Positions 9,132 to 18,025 of a stretch of 64,000 bases of DNA are shown here, one piece after another. The DNA lies in NCBI RefSeq assembly GCF_009857475.1, contig NZ_WWCJ01000001.1, positions 248,001 to 312,000 on the forward strand, given 5' to 3'. The DNA is from Pseudoduganella guangdongensis. Its GTDB lineage: Bacteria > Pseudomonadota > Gammaproteobacteria > Burkholderiales > Burkholderiaceae_D. The notes beneath the pieces are model-generated. The model worked only from the letters and a program-made list of their open reading frames with translations. It was not told where the DNA came from and made no database searches. Made by a program: the position numbers and the translations under genes. Position 1 is the first letter of the stretch. The number at the start of each line of letters is the position of its first letter.

Positions 9132-9798
9132 TGAACAGGTGAATTAGTGGCCAGCCTTGCGCAGTCGCGTGCTCGGACAGTTTGGCGTTCGGGTTGGTCG
9201 CAATCGGATGGCTGACGATCGACATCAGCGGCAGGTCGTTATGGGAATCGCTGTAGAAGTGGACGCTGTCGAAGCTGTCCAGCGTATGCCCCATCTTTTC
9301 CAGCCAGGCCTTGGTATGCACGATCTTGCCTTCGCCCTGGGTTGGCGTGCCAACCAGCTTGCCGGTGATGCGGCCGGCGGCATCGCGCTCCGGCATCGCG
9401 GCAATCACGTGCTCCACGCCGAAGGCCTTGGCGATCGGCGCCACCACGAAGTGGTTGGTAGCGGTAACGATCGCCACCAGGTCGCCGGCGTCCAGGTGCT
9501 GTTGCAGCAGGGCGCGGGCGGAAGGCAGGATGTTCGGCATCACTACTTCGGTCATGTAGCGCTGCTGCAGTCCGGCCAGTTCTTCGGGATCGAAGGCTGC
9601 CAGGGTTCCGAGCGAAAATTCCAGGTACTCCACCGGGTCCAGGGTGCCCGCCTGGTATTGGTCGTAAAAGTCCTCGTTGCGGCGCTTGAATTCAGCGGCG
9701 TCGACGGCGCCCACGCGGCACAGGAACTGGCCCCATTCAAAATCGGAGTCAATCGGCAGCAAGGTGTGGTCTAAGTCGAACAGGGCGAGTTTCATCAT
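9124..9798 (-). CDS. HAD-superfamily IB hydrolase (SerB-like phosphatase)
   Basis: 224 aa. LALFDLDHTLLPIDSD holds the nucleophile Asp and the Asp two residues on; VTATNHF is the motif II Thr; FYSDSHNDLPLM is motif IV with the Mg2+ Asps. The long cap between motifs I and II fits subfamily IB (phosphoserine phosphatase-like). The substrate is unknown; homologues are often annotated HAD-IB without function. Two adjacent ATGs (9798 and 9795) overlap the hda stop codon; the first is better spaced from AGGAGG. The gene sits between hda and pcnB in one minus-strand operon. Confidence 0.85.
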   Translation of the reverse strand: MMKLALFDLDHTLLPIDSDFEWGQFLCRVGAVDAAEFKRRNEDFYDQYQAGTLDPVEYLEFSLGTLAAFDPEELAGLQQRYMTEVVMPNILPSARALLQQHLDAGDLVAIVTATNHFVVAPIAKAFGVEHVIAAMPERDAAGRITGKLVGTPTQGEGKIVHTKAWLEKMGHTLDSFDSVHFYSDSHNDLPLMSIVSHPIATNPNAKLSEHATAQGWPLIHLFND

Positions 9799-10463
9799 TC
9801 TTTCGCTTCCTCCTGCAGCCATTCGCGCAGCAGGGGCAGGGTGATCGGGCGTTTGGTTTCCAGGGAATACTGGTCGAGCGAGTCGAGCATCGAGGACAGC
9901 GATACCATGTCGCGCTGGAAGTGCGACAGCAGGTAAGGTAGCACACCCGGGGAGAGGGTCAAGCCGCGCGCTTCCGCCATTTGCGTCAGCGTCGCCAGCT
10001 TCTCATCGTCCGTCAGGCCATGGATCTGGTACACCAGGCCCCAGCCCATGCGCGTGCGCAGGTCCTCGCGCACCGGCAACACCGCCGGGGCGACCGAGCC
10101 CGCGCTGACCATAAAGGCGTTATTGGCGCGGATCTCGTTGAACAGGGCAAAGGCATCGATCTGGGCTACCGGCGACAGCTTTTCGCAGTCGTCCAGCAGG
10201 TACAGGTCCACGTCCGGCGAATACAGGAACTCGGTTTCAATCGAAAACGGCGAAATATAGCGCGCGCGGTCGCTCGAGGCGAGCGCCTTCAGCAGGTGCG
10301 ACTTGCCTGCGCCCGTCTCCCCCCAAAGGTAGGCGAAATGCTCGCGCGAGCTGCGGTCGGCGAACTGGCGCATCAGCGCCGCCACCTCCGCATTGCGGCC
10401 CACCTCGAACGACTCGAGGGTGCACACGGGCTCCGCGCCCAGGTCAAGCACCAGCTGTTTCAT
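9795..10463 (-). CDS. hda: DnaA regulatory inactivator Hda
   Basis: 222 aa AAA+ protein homologous to DnaA domain III. With the beta clamp it stimulates ATP hydrolysis by DnaA and so limits re-initiation of replication. The N-terminal QLVLDL (3-8) fits the clamp-binding motif. Walker A is GETGAGKS (48-55) and Walker B LYLLDD ends at Asp91-Asp92. The purM / AI-2E permease / hda neighbourhood is conserved in related bacteria. The stop overlaps the next gene's start, and the last codons contain the next gene's ribosome site. Confidence 0.93.
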   Translation of the reverse strand: MKQLVLDLGAEPVCTLESFEVGRNAEVAALMRQFADRSSREHFAYLWGETGAGKSHLLKALASSDRARYISPFSIETEFLYSPDVDLYLLDDCEKLSPVAQIDAFALFNEIRANNAFMVSAGSVAPAVLPVREDLRTRMGWGLVYQIHGLTDDEKLATLTQMAEARGLTLSPGVLPYLLSHFQRDMVSLSSMLDSLDQYSLETKRPITLPLLREWLQEEAKE

Positions 10464-10514
10464 TGGACTTGTCCCGGCTTTATGGACTTATTGCTAACGT
10501 ATTCGATCTTCACA

Positions 10515-11600
10515 CTAAGCATTATAAAAGCTGCTGCGCAGGTAGTGGCGGCGCAAGTGCCTAAAACCGACCATTAACAGTGCGGAAGCGGGTAAAGCGA
10601 GCAGCACGCCGACGAATCCGAACAGCTGGCCGAAGGCCAACAGGGCGAAAATCACCGCCAGCGGATCGAGGCCGATGCGCTCGCCCACCAGGCGCGGCGT
10701 CAGGATAAAGCCTTCGATCACCTGGCCCACGCCATAGATGACGGCCACCGCCACCAGCCCGCTCCAGTCGGAAAACTGCAGTACGGCGGCCATCAGCGCC
10801 AGCAGCAGGCCCAGGCCGAAACCGAGGTAAGGAATAAATACCAGTACGCCGGACAGGATGCCGACCGGCAGCGCCACGTCGAAACCGGCCACGGCCAGCG
10901 CGCTGGAATAATAAACAGACAACACCAGCATCACCATCAACTGGCCGCGCAGGTATTGCGCCAGCAGGGCATCGGACTCGCGCGCCATGTCCATGGTGGC
11001 GCCGATATAGCGGCGCGGCACGGCGCCGGCAATGCGCGCCAGCAGCTGGTGCCAGTCCAGCAGCAGGTAGAACAGCACCACCGGGATCAGGGTGACCGTC
11101 GCCAGCCAGCCCAGCACCGCGCTGCCGCCGGCGCGCACGGAATTCAGCACGGCGGCCCAGATCTGGTCCCCGCTCTCCGCCATCTTCTCCGCCACCAGGG
11201 CCTTGATGGTGGCCCCGTCCAGGGTGAATTCCACGCCCAGGTGCTGCAGGCGCGGGCCCAGGGTGTCATTCAGCTTGGCCAGCGCCGCCGGAATGGCAGC
11301 CTGCAGCAGCGGGATTTCCTTCTGCAGCACCGGCACCACGATCAGCATCAGCGCCAGCATGGCAGCGCCGAACAGCGTAATGACGATGGAAACGGCCACC
11401 GAGCGCGGCATCTTCCAGCGCCGCAGCAAGCGCATGCGGCACAGCTTATCAACCGCCGGGTTCAGGGCGTAGGCAATGATGGCGGCGGCCAGGAAGGGCG
11501 TCAGCACCGGTCCCAGTAGCCACAGCAGGAAGAAAAAGGCGGACCAGACAGCCACCCAGAACAGCGTTTGTTTTTGTTCTACCGAGAGCGGAAGTGGCAT
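10515..11600 (-). CDS. AI-2E family transporter / PerM-like permease
   Basis: 361 aa membrane protein with about eight predicted helices: two at the N-terminus (about 12-30 and 33-50), one near 62-85, then a soluble region of about 60 residues, and the remainder from 145 to the end. GYLLL-like stretches and FGQLFGFVGVLLALPASALLMV near the C-terminus are typical of the AI-2E/PerM family. The family includes TqsA (autoinducer-2 export), but most members have unknown substrates. It is divergent from purM and probably leads the minus-strand operon into hda. Confidence 0.85.
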   Translation of the reverse strand: MPLPLSVEQKQTLFWVAVWSAFFFLLWLLGPVLTPFLAAAIIAYALNPAVDKLCRMRLLRRWKMPRSVAVSIVITLFGAAMLALMLIVVPVLQKEIPLLQAAIPAALAKLNDTLGPRLQHLGVEFTLDGATIKALVAEKMAESGDQIWAAVLNSVRAGGSAVLGWLATVTLIPVVLFYLLLDWHQLLARIAGAVPRRYIGATMDMARESDALLAQYLRGQLMVMLVLSVYYSSALAVAGFDVALPVGILSGVLVFIPYLGFGLGLLLALMAAVLQFSDWSGLVAVAVIYGVGQVIEGFILTPRLVGERIGLDPLAVIFALLAFGQLFGFVGVLLALPASALLMVGFRHLRRHYLRSSFYNA

Positions 11601-11860
11601 CGGGTGGCGGAGTTGAATAAAGATCTATTATTCTACCGCCTTCGCAGCAACTAAAGCCATTTCTGACCATTTCTGGCCATTTCGACGATGTTTCGGCAAT
11701 TTTCGTGCGCCGCCCCCGGATTTGGGGTGTTTTGCCGCGTGCGGGGCTGAAAAGCGCCGGATAACGAGAGAAAATATGGGGTAAAAATGCTAAAATAGCG
11801 GACTTGCCGTAATACGGCCACCGCTTTCCCCATCTTTTCGCCTCTGTTGCGTAAAACACC
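11601..11860. promoter_or_regulatory. divergent intergenic region with 10-bp-phased CCATTTC repeats, between the AI-2E permease and purM
   Basis: 260 nt without a gene, carrying the promoters of both flanking operons. CCATTTC occurs three times at 11657, 11667 and 11677, spaced exactly one helical turn. A -10-like TAAAAT at 11791-11796 sits inside TAAAATAGCGG, a string that also occurs upstream of pgk (45938-45948). No convincing -35 is visible for it. No riboswitch fold was recognised. Confidence 0.4.
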
Positions 11861-12904
11861 ATGAGCCAACCTTCGAATGTTTCCCTGTCCTACCGTGACG
11901 CAGGTGTCGATATCGACGCCGGCGACGCCCTAGTTGAAGCGATCAAGCCATTCGCCAAGCGCACCATGCGCGAAGGCGTAATGGGCGGTATCGGCGGCTT
12001 CGGCGCGCTGTTCGAGATCAGCAAGAAATACAAGGAGCCGGTGCTGGTTTCCGGCACCGACGGCGTCGGCACCAAGCTGAAACTGGCCTTCGAGCTGAAC
12101 CGCCACGACACCGTAGGCATCGACCTGGTGGCCATGAGCGTCAACGACATCCTGGTGCAGGGCGCCGAGCCGCTGTTCTTCCTGGACTATTTCGCCTGCG
12201 GCAAACTGAACGTAGCGACCGCCACCGACGTCATCAAGGGCATCGCCCAAGGTTGCGAACAAGCTGGTTGCGCCCTGATCGGCGGCGAAACCGCAGAAAT
12301 GCCTTCCATGTACCCGGACGGCGAATACGACCTGGCAGGCTTCGCAGTCGGCGCGGTTGAAAAATCCAAACTGATCGACGGCACCAAGATCGCCCCGGGC
12401 GACGTGGTACTGGGCCTGGCCTCCTCCGGCGCCCACTCCAACGGTTACTCCCTGGTGCGCAAGATCATCGAAGTGGCCAAGCCGGACCTGGAAGCCGACT
12501 TCCACGGCCGCAAACTGGCCGACGTGCTGATGGCCCCGACCCGCATCTACGTCAAGCCGCTGCTGGCGCTGATGGAATCGATGGAAGTCAAAGGCCTGGT
12601 GCACATCACCGGCGGCGGCCTGGTGGAAAACATCCCACGCGTGCTGCAAGACCACCTGACCGCTGAACTGGACGGCAAGTCCTGGACCATGCCACCGCTG
12701 TTCCAGTGGCTGCAGCAGCACGGCGGCGTAGCCGACTCCGAAATGCACCGCGTGTTCAACTGCGGCATTGGCATGACCGTGATCGTCTCCGCTGAAAACG
12801 CCGACGCAGCGATCGCCCAGCTGACCGCAGCCGGCGAGACCGTATTCCGCATCGGCAAAATCCGCGCCCGCGCGGAAGGCGAACACCAAACCATCGTCGT
12901 ATAA
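11861..12904 (+). CDS. purM: phosphoribosylformylglycinamidine cyclo-ligase (AIR synthetase)
   Basis: 347 aa, full length. Closes the imidazole ring in purine synthesis with ATP. The N-terminal signature [12 protein letters not shown] (10-21) is diagnostic; [18 protein letters not shown] and [12 protein letters not shown] are further family motifs. It stands alone facing the hda operon across a 260-nt gap. The other pur genes of the window (purC, purE, purK) lie 37 kb away. The TAA stop is followed at once by repeat B1. Confidence 0.97.
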   Translation: MSQPSNVSLSYRDAGVDIDAGDALVEAIKPFAKRTMREGVMGGIGGFGALFEISKKYKEPVLVSGTDGVGTKLKLAFELNRHDTVGIDLVAMSVNDILVQGAEPLFFLDYFACGKLNVATATDVIKGIAQGCEQAGCALIGGETAEMPSMYPDGEYDLAGFAVGAVEKSKLIDGTKIAPGDVVLGLASSGAHSNGYSLVRKIIEVAKPDLEADFHGRKLADVLMAPTRIYVKPLLALMESMEVKGLVHITGGGLVENIPRVLQDHLTAELDGKSWTMPPLFQWLQQHGGVADSEMHRVFNCGIGMTVIVSAENADAAIAQLTAAGETVFRIGKIRARAEGEHQTIVV

Positions 12905-12984
12905 AAAAATGGGGACGTACCCCATTTAATAGAAACGGGGCCTGCGGGCCCCGTTTTTATTTAAATGGGGTACGTCCCCATTTA
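12905..12984. repeat. family B palindromic repeat, copy B1, with central terminator hairpin
   Basis: Two oppositely oriented arms, each containing ATGGGG-ACGTA-CCCCAT (itself palindromic), flank a strong hairpin. The left arm starts directly after the purM stop and the right arm ends at the stop codon of the convergent gene. Centre: ACGGGGCC-TGC-GGGCCCCGT followed by TTTTATT at about 12934-12960. The whole is symmetric and reads as a bidirectional terminator. A second copy (B2) lies between two other convergent genes. Confidence 0.85.
12931..12962 (+). terminator. rho-independent terminator of purM
   Basis: GC-rich stem ACGGGGCC / GGGCCCCGT with loop TGC, followed by TTTTATTT. The flanking A run on the other side means it could also serve the convergent membrane protein gene. 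Confidence 0.75.
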
Positions 12985-13494
12985 TTATTGGCGCGCCCAG
13001 TCCTCGATGCTGCGGATGGTTTCCGGGCTGGCGCTCAAGGCCAGTTGCCGGCACTTGGCGCTGCCCTCAAAGGTCAGCAGCCATAGTGGTCCTTGCGACA
13101 CGGCGCAAAACGTCTTCTCGTTCCCGATGCGCCGGAACCAGCCAGACAGGTAGCCGAAGCCGGCCACGCCATTGGTCCGGATCACTAGCCCAAGATCGGC
13201 GGACGCGGCCACCTGGCGCGCGCTCACCGCCTTCATTTCGCTGCGCGCCAGCTTGAACGTATAAATACTGTGCCGCACGACCAATTGCTCCGGTGTGATC
13301 GCCACCGAATAGCGGGTCAGGATGAAGTACAGCACCACCAGCAGGCCCGCCAGCGTGGCGCCCACTGCCACCGCCCCGGCGCGATCATGCGATGCCGTCA
13401 GTATGAGCCAGAACACAATGCCCAGCGGGGCAAACAGGATCAACGCCATCAGCCATGCCTGGCGCGCGGAAGGAGGAAAGGTCGCAGTCGTCAT
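12985..13494 (-). CDS. small membrane protein with bacterial PH-like domain
   Basis: 169 aa. Two hydrophobic helices at about 13-33 and 41-60 are followed by a soluble C-terminal part of about 100 residues. The strand-rich segment ITPEQLVVRHSIYTFKLARSE is typical of bacterial PH-like domains of small membrane proteins. No enzymatic motif is seen and the function is unknown. It is convergent with purM and ends at repeat B1. Confidence 0.65.
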   Translation of the reverse strand: MTTATFPPSARQAWLMALILFAPLGIVFWLILTASHDRAGAVAVGATLAGLLVVLYFILTRYSVAITPEQLVVRHSIYTFKLARSEMKAVSARQVAASADLGLVIRTNGVAGFGYLSGWFRRIGNEKTFCAVSQGPLWLLTFEGSAKCRQLALSASPETIRSIEDWARQ

Positions 13495-13547
13495 GGTAAA
13501 TAATGATAGCGGACCTTTCCGCCCTCAAGTCTCTCCGAATCCCACAC

Positions 13548-14129
13548 TCAGCGCTTGCTGAAGTCCATGATCCAGTTGGTGTGCCAGCTGGTGCCGTCAT
13601 CCCAGGAGTAGGCTTGCTCCCAGCGCGCATGGCGCTCGTCGCGGCGGGTCCAGGTGAAGCGCACGCGCGCGGTGCGGCCCTTATACACTTCCTCGCCTTC
13701 AAAGCGCCCCACGCCATCCGCATCAAAACGGCCCACTACCGGCGGCAGCAAAGTGCCCGTAGCTGGATCAAGCCCGCCATCGCGGTTGGTGAGCCAGTAG
13801 ATGCTCCAGCGCCCGGTCACCGGGTCAAACACGCGCAGTGTCATCGCCACGAAGCCGGGACGCCAGTCGCCCAGCGGGCGGTACTCGTCATAGTTGCCAA
13901 TGCCGGCCGGCAGCGCATGCACCATGTTGCTGGCGCTGAAGGTCTCCCACGGGCTGTCCGGGTTCGCATAATCGCTTTGCTTACGGTTTTGCACCGTCCA
14001 GTCGCCGTGCAGGAAATCGAAACCATGCCGTGCGCGTTCGATCTCCGTCGGCGTTGGCAGCGTCGCCGTTCCGCCGGCACTCACCGCGCCGCTGGCCGCC
14101 AGCGCTATCACACCAATTAGTCTTTTCAT
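13548..14129 (-). CDS. predicted secreted protein, DUF1579-like
   Basis: 193 aa with a likely Sec signal peptide (MKRLIGVIALAASGAVSAGG, cleavage near 18-19). The mature part contains FDFLHGDWTVQNRK and repeated aromatic strands (GRWSIYWLTNRDGG, VGRFDADGVGRFEGEE, VRFTWTRRDERHARWEQAYS), suggesting a lipocalin-like beta barrel as in DUF1579-type proteins. No catalytic residues stand out. Homology was not tested; the family name is a best guess. Ribosome site AGGAGA precedes the start. Confidence 0.55.
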   Translation of the reverse strand: MKRLIGVIALAASGAVSAGGTATLPTPTEIERARHGFDFLHGDWTVQNRKQSDYANPDSPWETFSASNMVHALPAGIGNYDEYRPLGDWRPGFVAMTLRVFDPVTGRWSIYWLTNRDGGLDPATGTLLPPVVGRFDADGVGRFEGEEVYKGRTARVRFTWTRRDERHARWEQAYSWDDGTSWHTNWIMDFSKR

Positions 14130-14288
14130 GCTCGTCTCCTTATTGAAAGAGACGCCATGCTAGGTCCGCATCAGGCGAGAACCTGCCCTATATGCCGCCA
14201 GTATCGATATCCGATACCGCGCCGCTATTGCTAGGGTGAAGGCGCCGCCCGGCGCGATGATCGGCTCCACACCAAACAGGAGACCCCC

Positions 14289-15008
14289 ATGCTACCGACC
14301 ATTTTCGCTGTGTTCGCCCTTTGCTTCGTGCTGGAACGCCTGCGCCCCGGCTGGAAACTGCCCCGCGTGCGCACTTGGCCGGTACGCGTGCTGGCCATCA
14401 ACGCCGTGCAACTGGCGGTGGTGCTGCTGGCCGGCATAACGTGGGAACGCTGGGCCGCGCAAGCCTCGCTGCTGCACTTGTCCGACCATATGGGGCCGGT
14501 GGCAGGCGGCCTGCTGGCATACTTTATCGCCACCTTCGTGTTCTACTGGTGGCACCGGGTGCGCCACGAGTCCGATGTGCTGTGGCGCCTGTTCCACCAA
14601 ATCCACCACAGCCCGCAGCGCATCGAAGTCATCACCTCTTTCTACAAGCATCCCGGCGAAATGGTGGTCAACTCCATCATCGGCAGCCTGCTGGTGTACG
14701 CCTTCCTTGGCCTGTCGGCGGAAGCGGGTGCGGTCTACACCCTGTGCACCGCGCTGGGCGAGTTCTTCTACCATACCAGCGTTACCACGCCGCGCTGGGT
14801 CGGCTGGTTTTTCCAACGCCCCGAGATGCACCGCATCCACCACCAGCACGGCCGCCATAAGAACAACTACGGCGACATTGTCTGGTGGGACATGCTGTTT
14901 GGTACCTACGAAAATCCGGAAAAGTTCGAGGCGACCTGCGGCTTTGATCCGGACAAGGAGGAGCAACTGGTGGATATGTTGGTCTACAAGGATGTGCACC
15001 AACCGTAA
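14289..15008 (+). CDS. sterol desaturase / fatty acid hydroxylase family membrane protein
   Basis: 239 aa integral membrane di-iron oxygenase. The histidine boxes are visible: HRVRH (89-93), HQIHH (103-107) and HRIHHQH (181-187). Hydrophobic helices lie at about 3-15, 35-52, 72-88 and 130-160. The family hydroxylates or desaturates lipid substrates; the specific substrate cannot be read from sequence. It starts behind an AGGAG site and is divergent from the preceding secreted protein gene. Confidence 0.85.
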   Translation: MLPTIFAVFALCFVLERLRPGWKLPRVRTWPVRVLAINAVQLAVVLLAGITWERWAAQASLLHLSDHMGPVAGGLLAYFIATFVFYWWHRVRHESDVLWRLFHQIHHSPQRIEVITSFYKHPGEMVVNSIIGSLLVYAFLGLSAEAGAVYTLCTALGEFFYHTSVTTPRWVGWFFQRPEMHRIHHQHGRHKNNYGDIVWWDMLFGTYENPEKFEATCGFDPDKEEQLVDMLVYKDVHQP

Positions 15009-15043
15009 CGCGGCGTAAGCAGGTGAATACTTATAATCCTGGC

Positions 15044-16054
15044 ATGCAAAAATATACATGCCATTTACTGCTGGCCGTCCTCGCGGCCGCGTTCTCCAAC
15101 CCGTCCTCCGCGCAGGGCGTGCCAGGCGTGCCGAATTGCGATGGCGCTGCCATGCTGGTATGCGCGCCTGTTGTTGCGGTGGTGAGCGCCAAAAACGCGC
15201 TGCGCCAAGCGTCGACGGAAAATCGCCTGAAAGCGGCGCTGGAAGAAGGGAACGCGAAAAAGGCGAAGCCTTTGCTGAAGAAAGCTATGCGCCGCAAATC
15301 GGATCAGGAAAAAGCGCAGTACCTGCACGCTGCCACCGACGCCTACTTGAAGGACAAAGAGCCGGCAAAGCAGCCGGCACGGCTGGAGATCGCCAAATAC
15401 GTCATGGAGAATATCGACCTGCGCGGCGAACACGGTTCGGCTTTCCTGCAAAGGGTGATCGCAACTGATCACTACAGCTACGACTCGAGAGAGAGCTTTC
15501 TGCTGCGCCGCCTGGCACTAGCTGAAGTGGCACTCGCGCAAGGTGCGAACGCGCGAAACGTCAACCTGAGTGCTTGCCGTCTTTGCGGGGCCGATTTAGC
15601 TTTGCTGCCCCTGTTGCTCAAAAACGGTGCCAATATTGCCACCAGCGCGTACTTGCTGACCGACCTGGTCAGGCTTGGGGATTACGATGCAGCCCAGCGC
15701 CTGATTGAGCTGGGTGCAAATGCCAACGGCGCCATTGACGAATGGCGAGGGCCGCTGCACCAAGTTGCCGAGGGCTGCGTCCCGAGGGAGCAGCGCGGGG
15801 ATATGGCGCCGCCAGAGCGGGAGCGCCTGTGGAGCCTGTGCGTCGATCTGACGACATCGTTCGCCAAGTTCGCCGTCGCGCACGGCGCCGACCCCAATGG
15901 CCAGTCGTCCGTGGCGACGCTGTGCGACACCCCGTATTCGCTGGCGCTGCAAGGCGGGAACAAGGTGCTTGCCGAAACGTTGCGCAAGCTGGGAGCCGAC
16001 CCGACGCTTGCCCAGCGCTGCAAGCGTGAAGCCCCGCCGGGCGCGGTACCCTGA
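15044..16054 (+). CDS. secreted ankyrin-repeat protein
   Basis: 336 aa from the ATG at 15044, whose product begins with a plausible signal peptide (MQKYTCHLLLAVLAAAFSNP, cleavage after SSA). An upstream in-frame ATG at 15023 would add 7 residues. The C-terminal half has degenerate ankyrin repeats: GDYDAAQRLIELGANANG, VAHGADPNG and LAETLRKLGADP. Two Cys in LSACRLCGADLALL may pair in the periplasm. A basic helical region rich in Lys/Ala precedes the repeats. Probably a protein-binding periplasmic protein; partner unknown. Confidence 0.65.
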   Translation: MQKYTCHLLLAVLAAAFSNPSSAQGVPGVPNCDGAAMLVCAPVVAVVSAKNALRQASTENRLKAALEEGNAKKAKPLLKKAMRRKSDQEKAQYLHAATDAYLKDKEPAKQPARLEIAKYVMENIDLRGEHGSAFLQRVIATDHYSYDSRESFLLRRLALAEVALAQGANARNVNLSACRLCGADLALLPLLLKNGANIATSAYLLTDLVRLGDYDAAQRLIELGANANGAIDEWRGPLHQVAEGCVPREQRGDMAPPERERLWSLCVDLTTSFAKFAVAHGADPNGQSSVATLCDTPYSLALQGGNKVLAETLRKLGADPTLAQRCKREAPPGAVP

Positions 16055-16067
16055 GGCGCTAACAGGT

Positions 16068-17030
16068 TCAGCGCAGCGGCAACGCAATCGGCCGCATCGG
16101 CGCCGCATCGGCGCCGCGCAGCTTGAGCGAGGCGCCGATGAAGGCGAATTCGTACACCTTGTCGCGCGCCAGCTCCTCCAGGTTGACCAGCTCCATGATC
16201 GGCACGCCATGTTCGGCCAGCAGGTAGGTGTGGACCGGGATGTAGTTGTCCTTGGCCTCGGAAGGGAAGGATTCAAAACTCAGGTTATCCGCTCCCACCA
16301 CCATCGCGCCATGCTGCTCCACCAGGAAACGCGCCGCATCCAGCCCCATGCCGGGCGGGTTTTGCATGAAGGCTTGCGCCTTCTCGAAGTGCTGCATGCG
16401 CCCGGTGCGGATCAGCACCACATCGCCCTTTTGCAGCGCCACTTTCTGGCGCGCCAGCGCATCGGCCAGGTCCTTGCCGGTGACGCGGTAGTTATCCGGC
16501 AGCATATCCACGCCCTTGGCCGCCGCCACATCGATCAGCACCCCGCGCGCCACAATCGGCGGCAGTTTCTCGGCGCCGGCCACCTTCCAGCCCCGGTCGC
16601 CCAGGTGCTCGGAAGCTTTGAATCCGTTCCAGATCTTGCCATTCAGCCCGAAGTGGGGCAGGGCGTCGATATGGGTGCCCATATGCGTGTACATCGAGAT
16701 GGCGCTGCCCGAATAGCTGACGTGCTGGTTCATGGCCTTGCCGGTCTCCATCGGGTCGGACAGCACATTGCCATGCGGCGTGTGCGTCATCCACATCAGG
16801 TAAGGCGGGTCGCCCGCCGCCTGCCAGCTCGGCATGCCGACGAAGTAGTCGACCGACAGGTCATAGGCGCGGCCGCCTTTGATGCGGGCCAGCACAGCCG
16901 CGCTGGAAGCGGGTGTGACCAGGTTCAGGCGGCCGATTTCGTCCTTTGGCCCCCATGGGCTGGTGCCTGGTTCGGCGGCGGTGGCATTGAAGGACAGCAG
17001 CAGGGCTGCAGCAGTGGCGAGGAATTTCAT
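16068..17030 (-). CDS. secreted cyclase family (kynurenine-formamidase-like) metal-dependent hydrolase
   Basis: 320 aa with an N-terminal signal peptide (MKFLATAAALLLSFNATAAE). The cyclase-family metal site is MGTHIDALPHF near 145-155 (HxGTHxDxPxHF pattern). The fold also includes RGVLIDVAAAKG and GDVVLIRTGRM. Family members include bacterial kynurenine formamidase and isatin hydrolase; the substrate is uncertain. It is divergent from a LysR regulator 101 nt away, which probably controls it. Confidence 0.8.
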   Translation of the reverse strand: MKFLATAAALLLSFNATAAEPGTSPWGPKDEIGRLNLVTPASSAAVLARIKGGRAYDLSVDYFVGMPSWQAAGDPPYLMWMTHTPHGNVLSDPMETGKAMNQHVSYSGSAISMYTHMGTHIDALPHFGLNGKIWNGFKASEHLGDRGWKVAGAEKLPPIVARGVLIDVAAAKGVDMLPDNYRVTGKDLADALARQKVALQKGDVVLIRTGRMQHFEKAQAFMQNPPGMGLDAARFLVEQHGAMVVGADNLSFESFPSEAKDNYIPVHTYLLAEHGVPIMELVNLEELARDKVYEFAFIGASLKLRGADAAPMRPIALPLR

Positions 17031-17131
17031 CTTGGCTCCTTTGAAAGAAAGTTCAGTGAAGCCAGCTTATTTGATTCTGCTGCTAAGATAATCGAGTAAT
17101 TTGGATAAAGACTTTTTACCAAGAGGATCGA

Positions 17132-18025
17132 ATGGACAAGCTGGCGGCGATGCATGCCTTCCGCCGCGTGGTCGAACGCGCAAGTTTCAGCAAGGCGGCG
17201 GAGGAGCTGGGCTTGTCGCCCGCCGGCATCGGCAAGCAGGTGCGCTGGCTGGAGCAGCAACTGCACGCGCAACTGCTCCTGCGCACCACGCGCACCATGC
17301 GCCTGACCGATACCGGCCGCGCCTATTACCAGGAATGCTGCCGCCTGCTGGACGAGCTGCAGGAGCTGGAACGCAGCACCAGCGGCGAGCAGGCCGCCAT
17401 GCGCGGGCGCATACGCCTCAACGCCCCCATGTCGCTCAGCCTCGCAGTGCTATCGCCGCTGCTGGCGCGCTTCCTGGAGCTGTACCCGGATATCGACGTT
17501 GAGCTGACCATGGCGGACCGCCTGCTGGACGTGGTGGCGGAAGGATTCGACCTGTCGCTGCGTGTGCGCACCACGCTGCCCGATTCCACCCTGGTGGTGC
17601 GCTCCGCCGGCAAGGTCGAGCAATGGCTGTGCGCCGCACCGGCCTACCTGGCGCAGCACGGCACGCCGCAAGTGCCCACGGACTTGCTGGCGCACCGTGC
17701 GCTGGCTTTTCGCCTGGCGGAGGCACCGGGTGTATGGCGGCTGGAAGGAGCGGGCGGCACGTGCGAGATCGAACCGCCGGTGCGCATGTGGCTGGACAAC
17801 AGCCTGATGCTGGGCCAGATGCTGGCCGCCGGGCAGGGCGTCGGCTCGCTGCCTTCCTTCATCGCCCGCCCCATGCTGGCGCAAGGCGCGCTGCAGCGCG
17901 TGCTGCCCGCCTGGCAGCTGCAGCCGCGCATCGCCTACATCGTCTATCCCGGCAACCGTCACCTGCAAACCAGGGTGCGCACCCTGTCCGACTTCCTGGC
18001 CGCGGAGCTGCCGGCCCGCCTTTAA
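17132..18025 (+). CDS. LysR-family transcriptional regulator
   Basis: 297 aa. The N-terminal winged helix-turn-helix spans about 3-60 (FRRVVERASFSKAAEELGLS, then VRWLEQQLHAQLLLRTTR), followed by the LysR substrate-binding domain from about 90. The sequence looks like the AaeR/DsdC-like group common in proteobacteria. It is divergent from the secreted cyclase gene, the usual arrangement for a LysR regulator and its target. The stop overlaps by 4 nt the stop of the convergent phosphofructokinase gene (shared TTAA). Confidence 0.9.
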   Translation: MDKLAAMHAFRRVVERASFSKAAEELGLSPAGIGKQVRWLEQQLHAQLLLRTTRTMRLTDTGRAYYQECCRLLDELQELERSTSGEQAAMRGRIRLNAPMSLSLAVLSPLLARFLELYPDIDVELTMADRLLDVVAEGFDLSLRVRTTLPDSTLVVRSAGKVEQWLCAAPAYLAQHGTPQVPTDLLAHRALAFRLAEAPGVWRLEGAGGTCEIEPPVRMWLDNSLMLGQMLAAGQGVGSLPSFIARPMLAQGALQRVLPAWQLQPRIAYIVYPGNRHLQTRVRTLSDFLAAELPARL

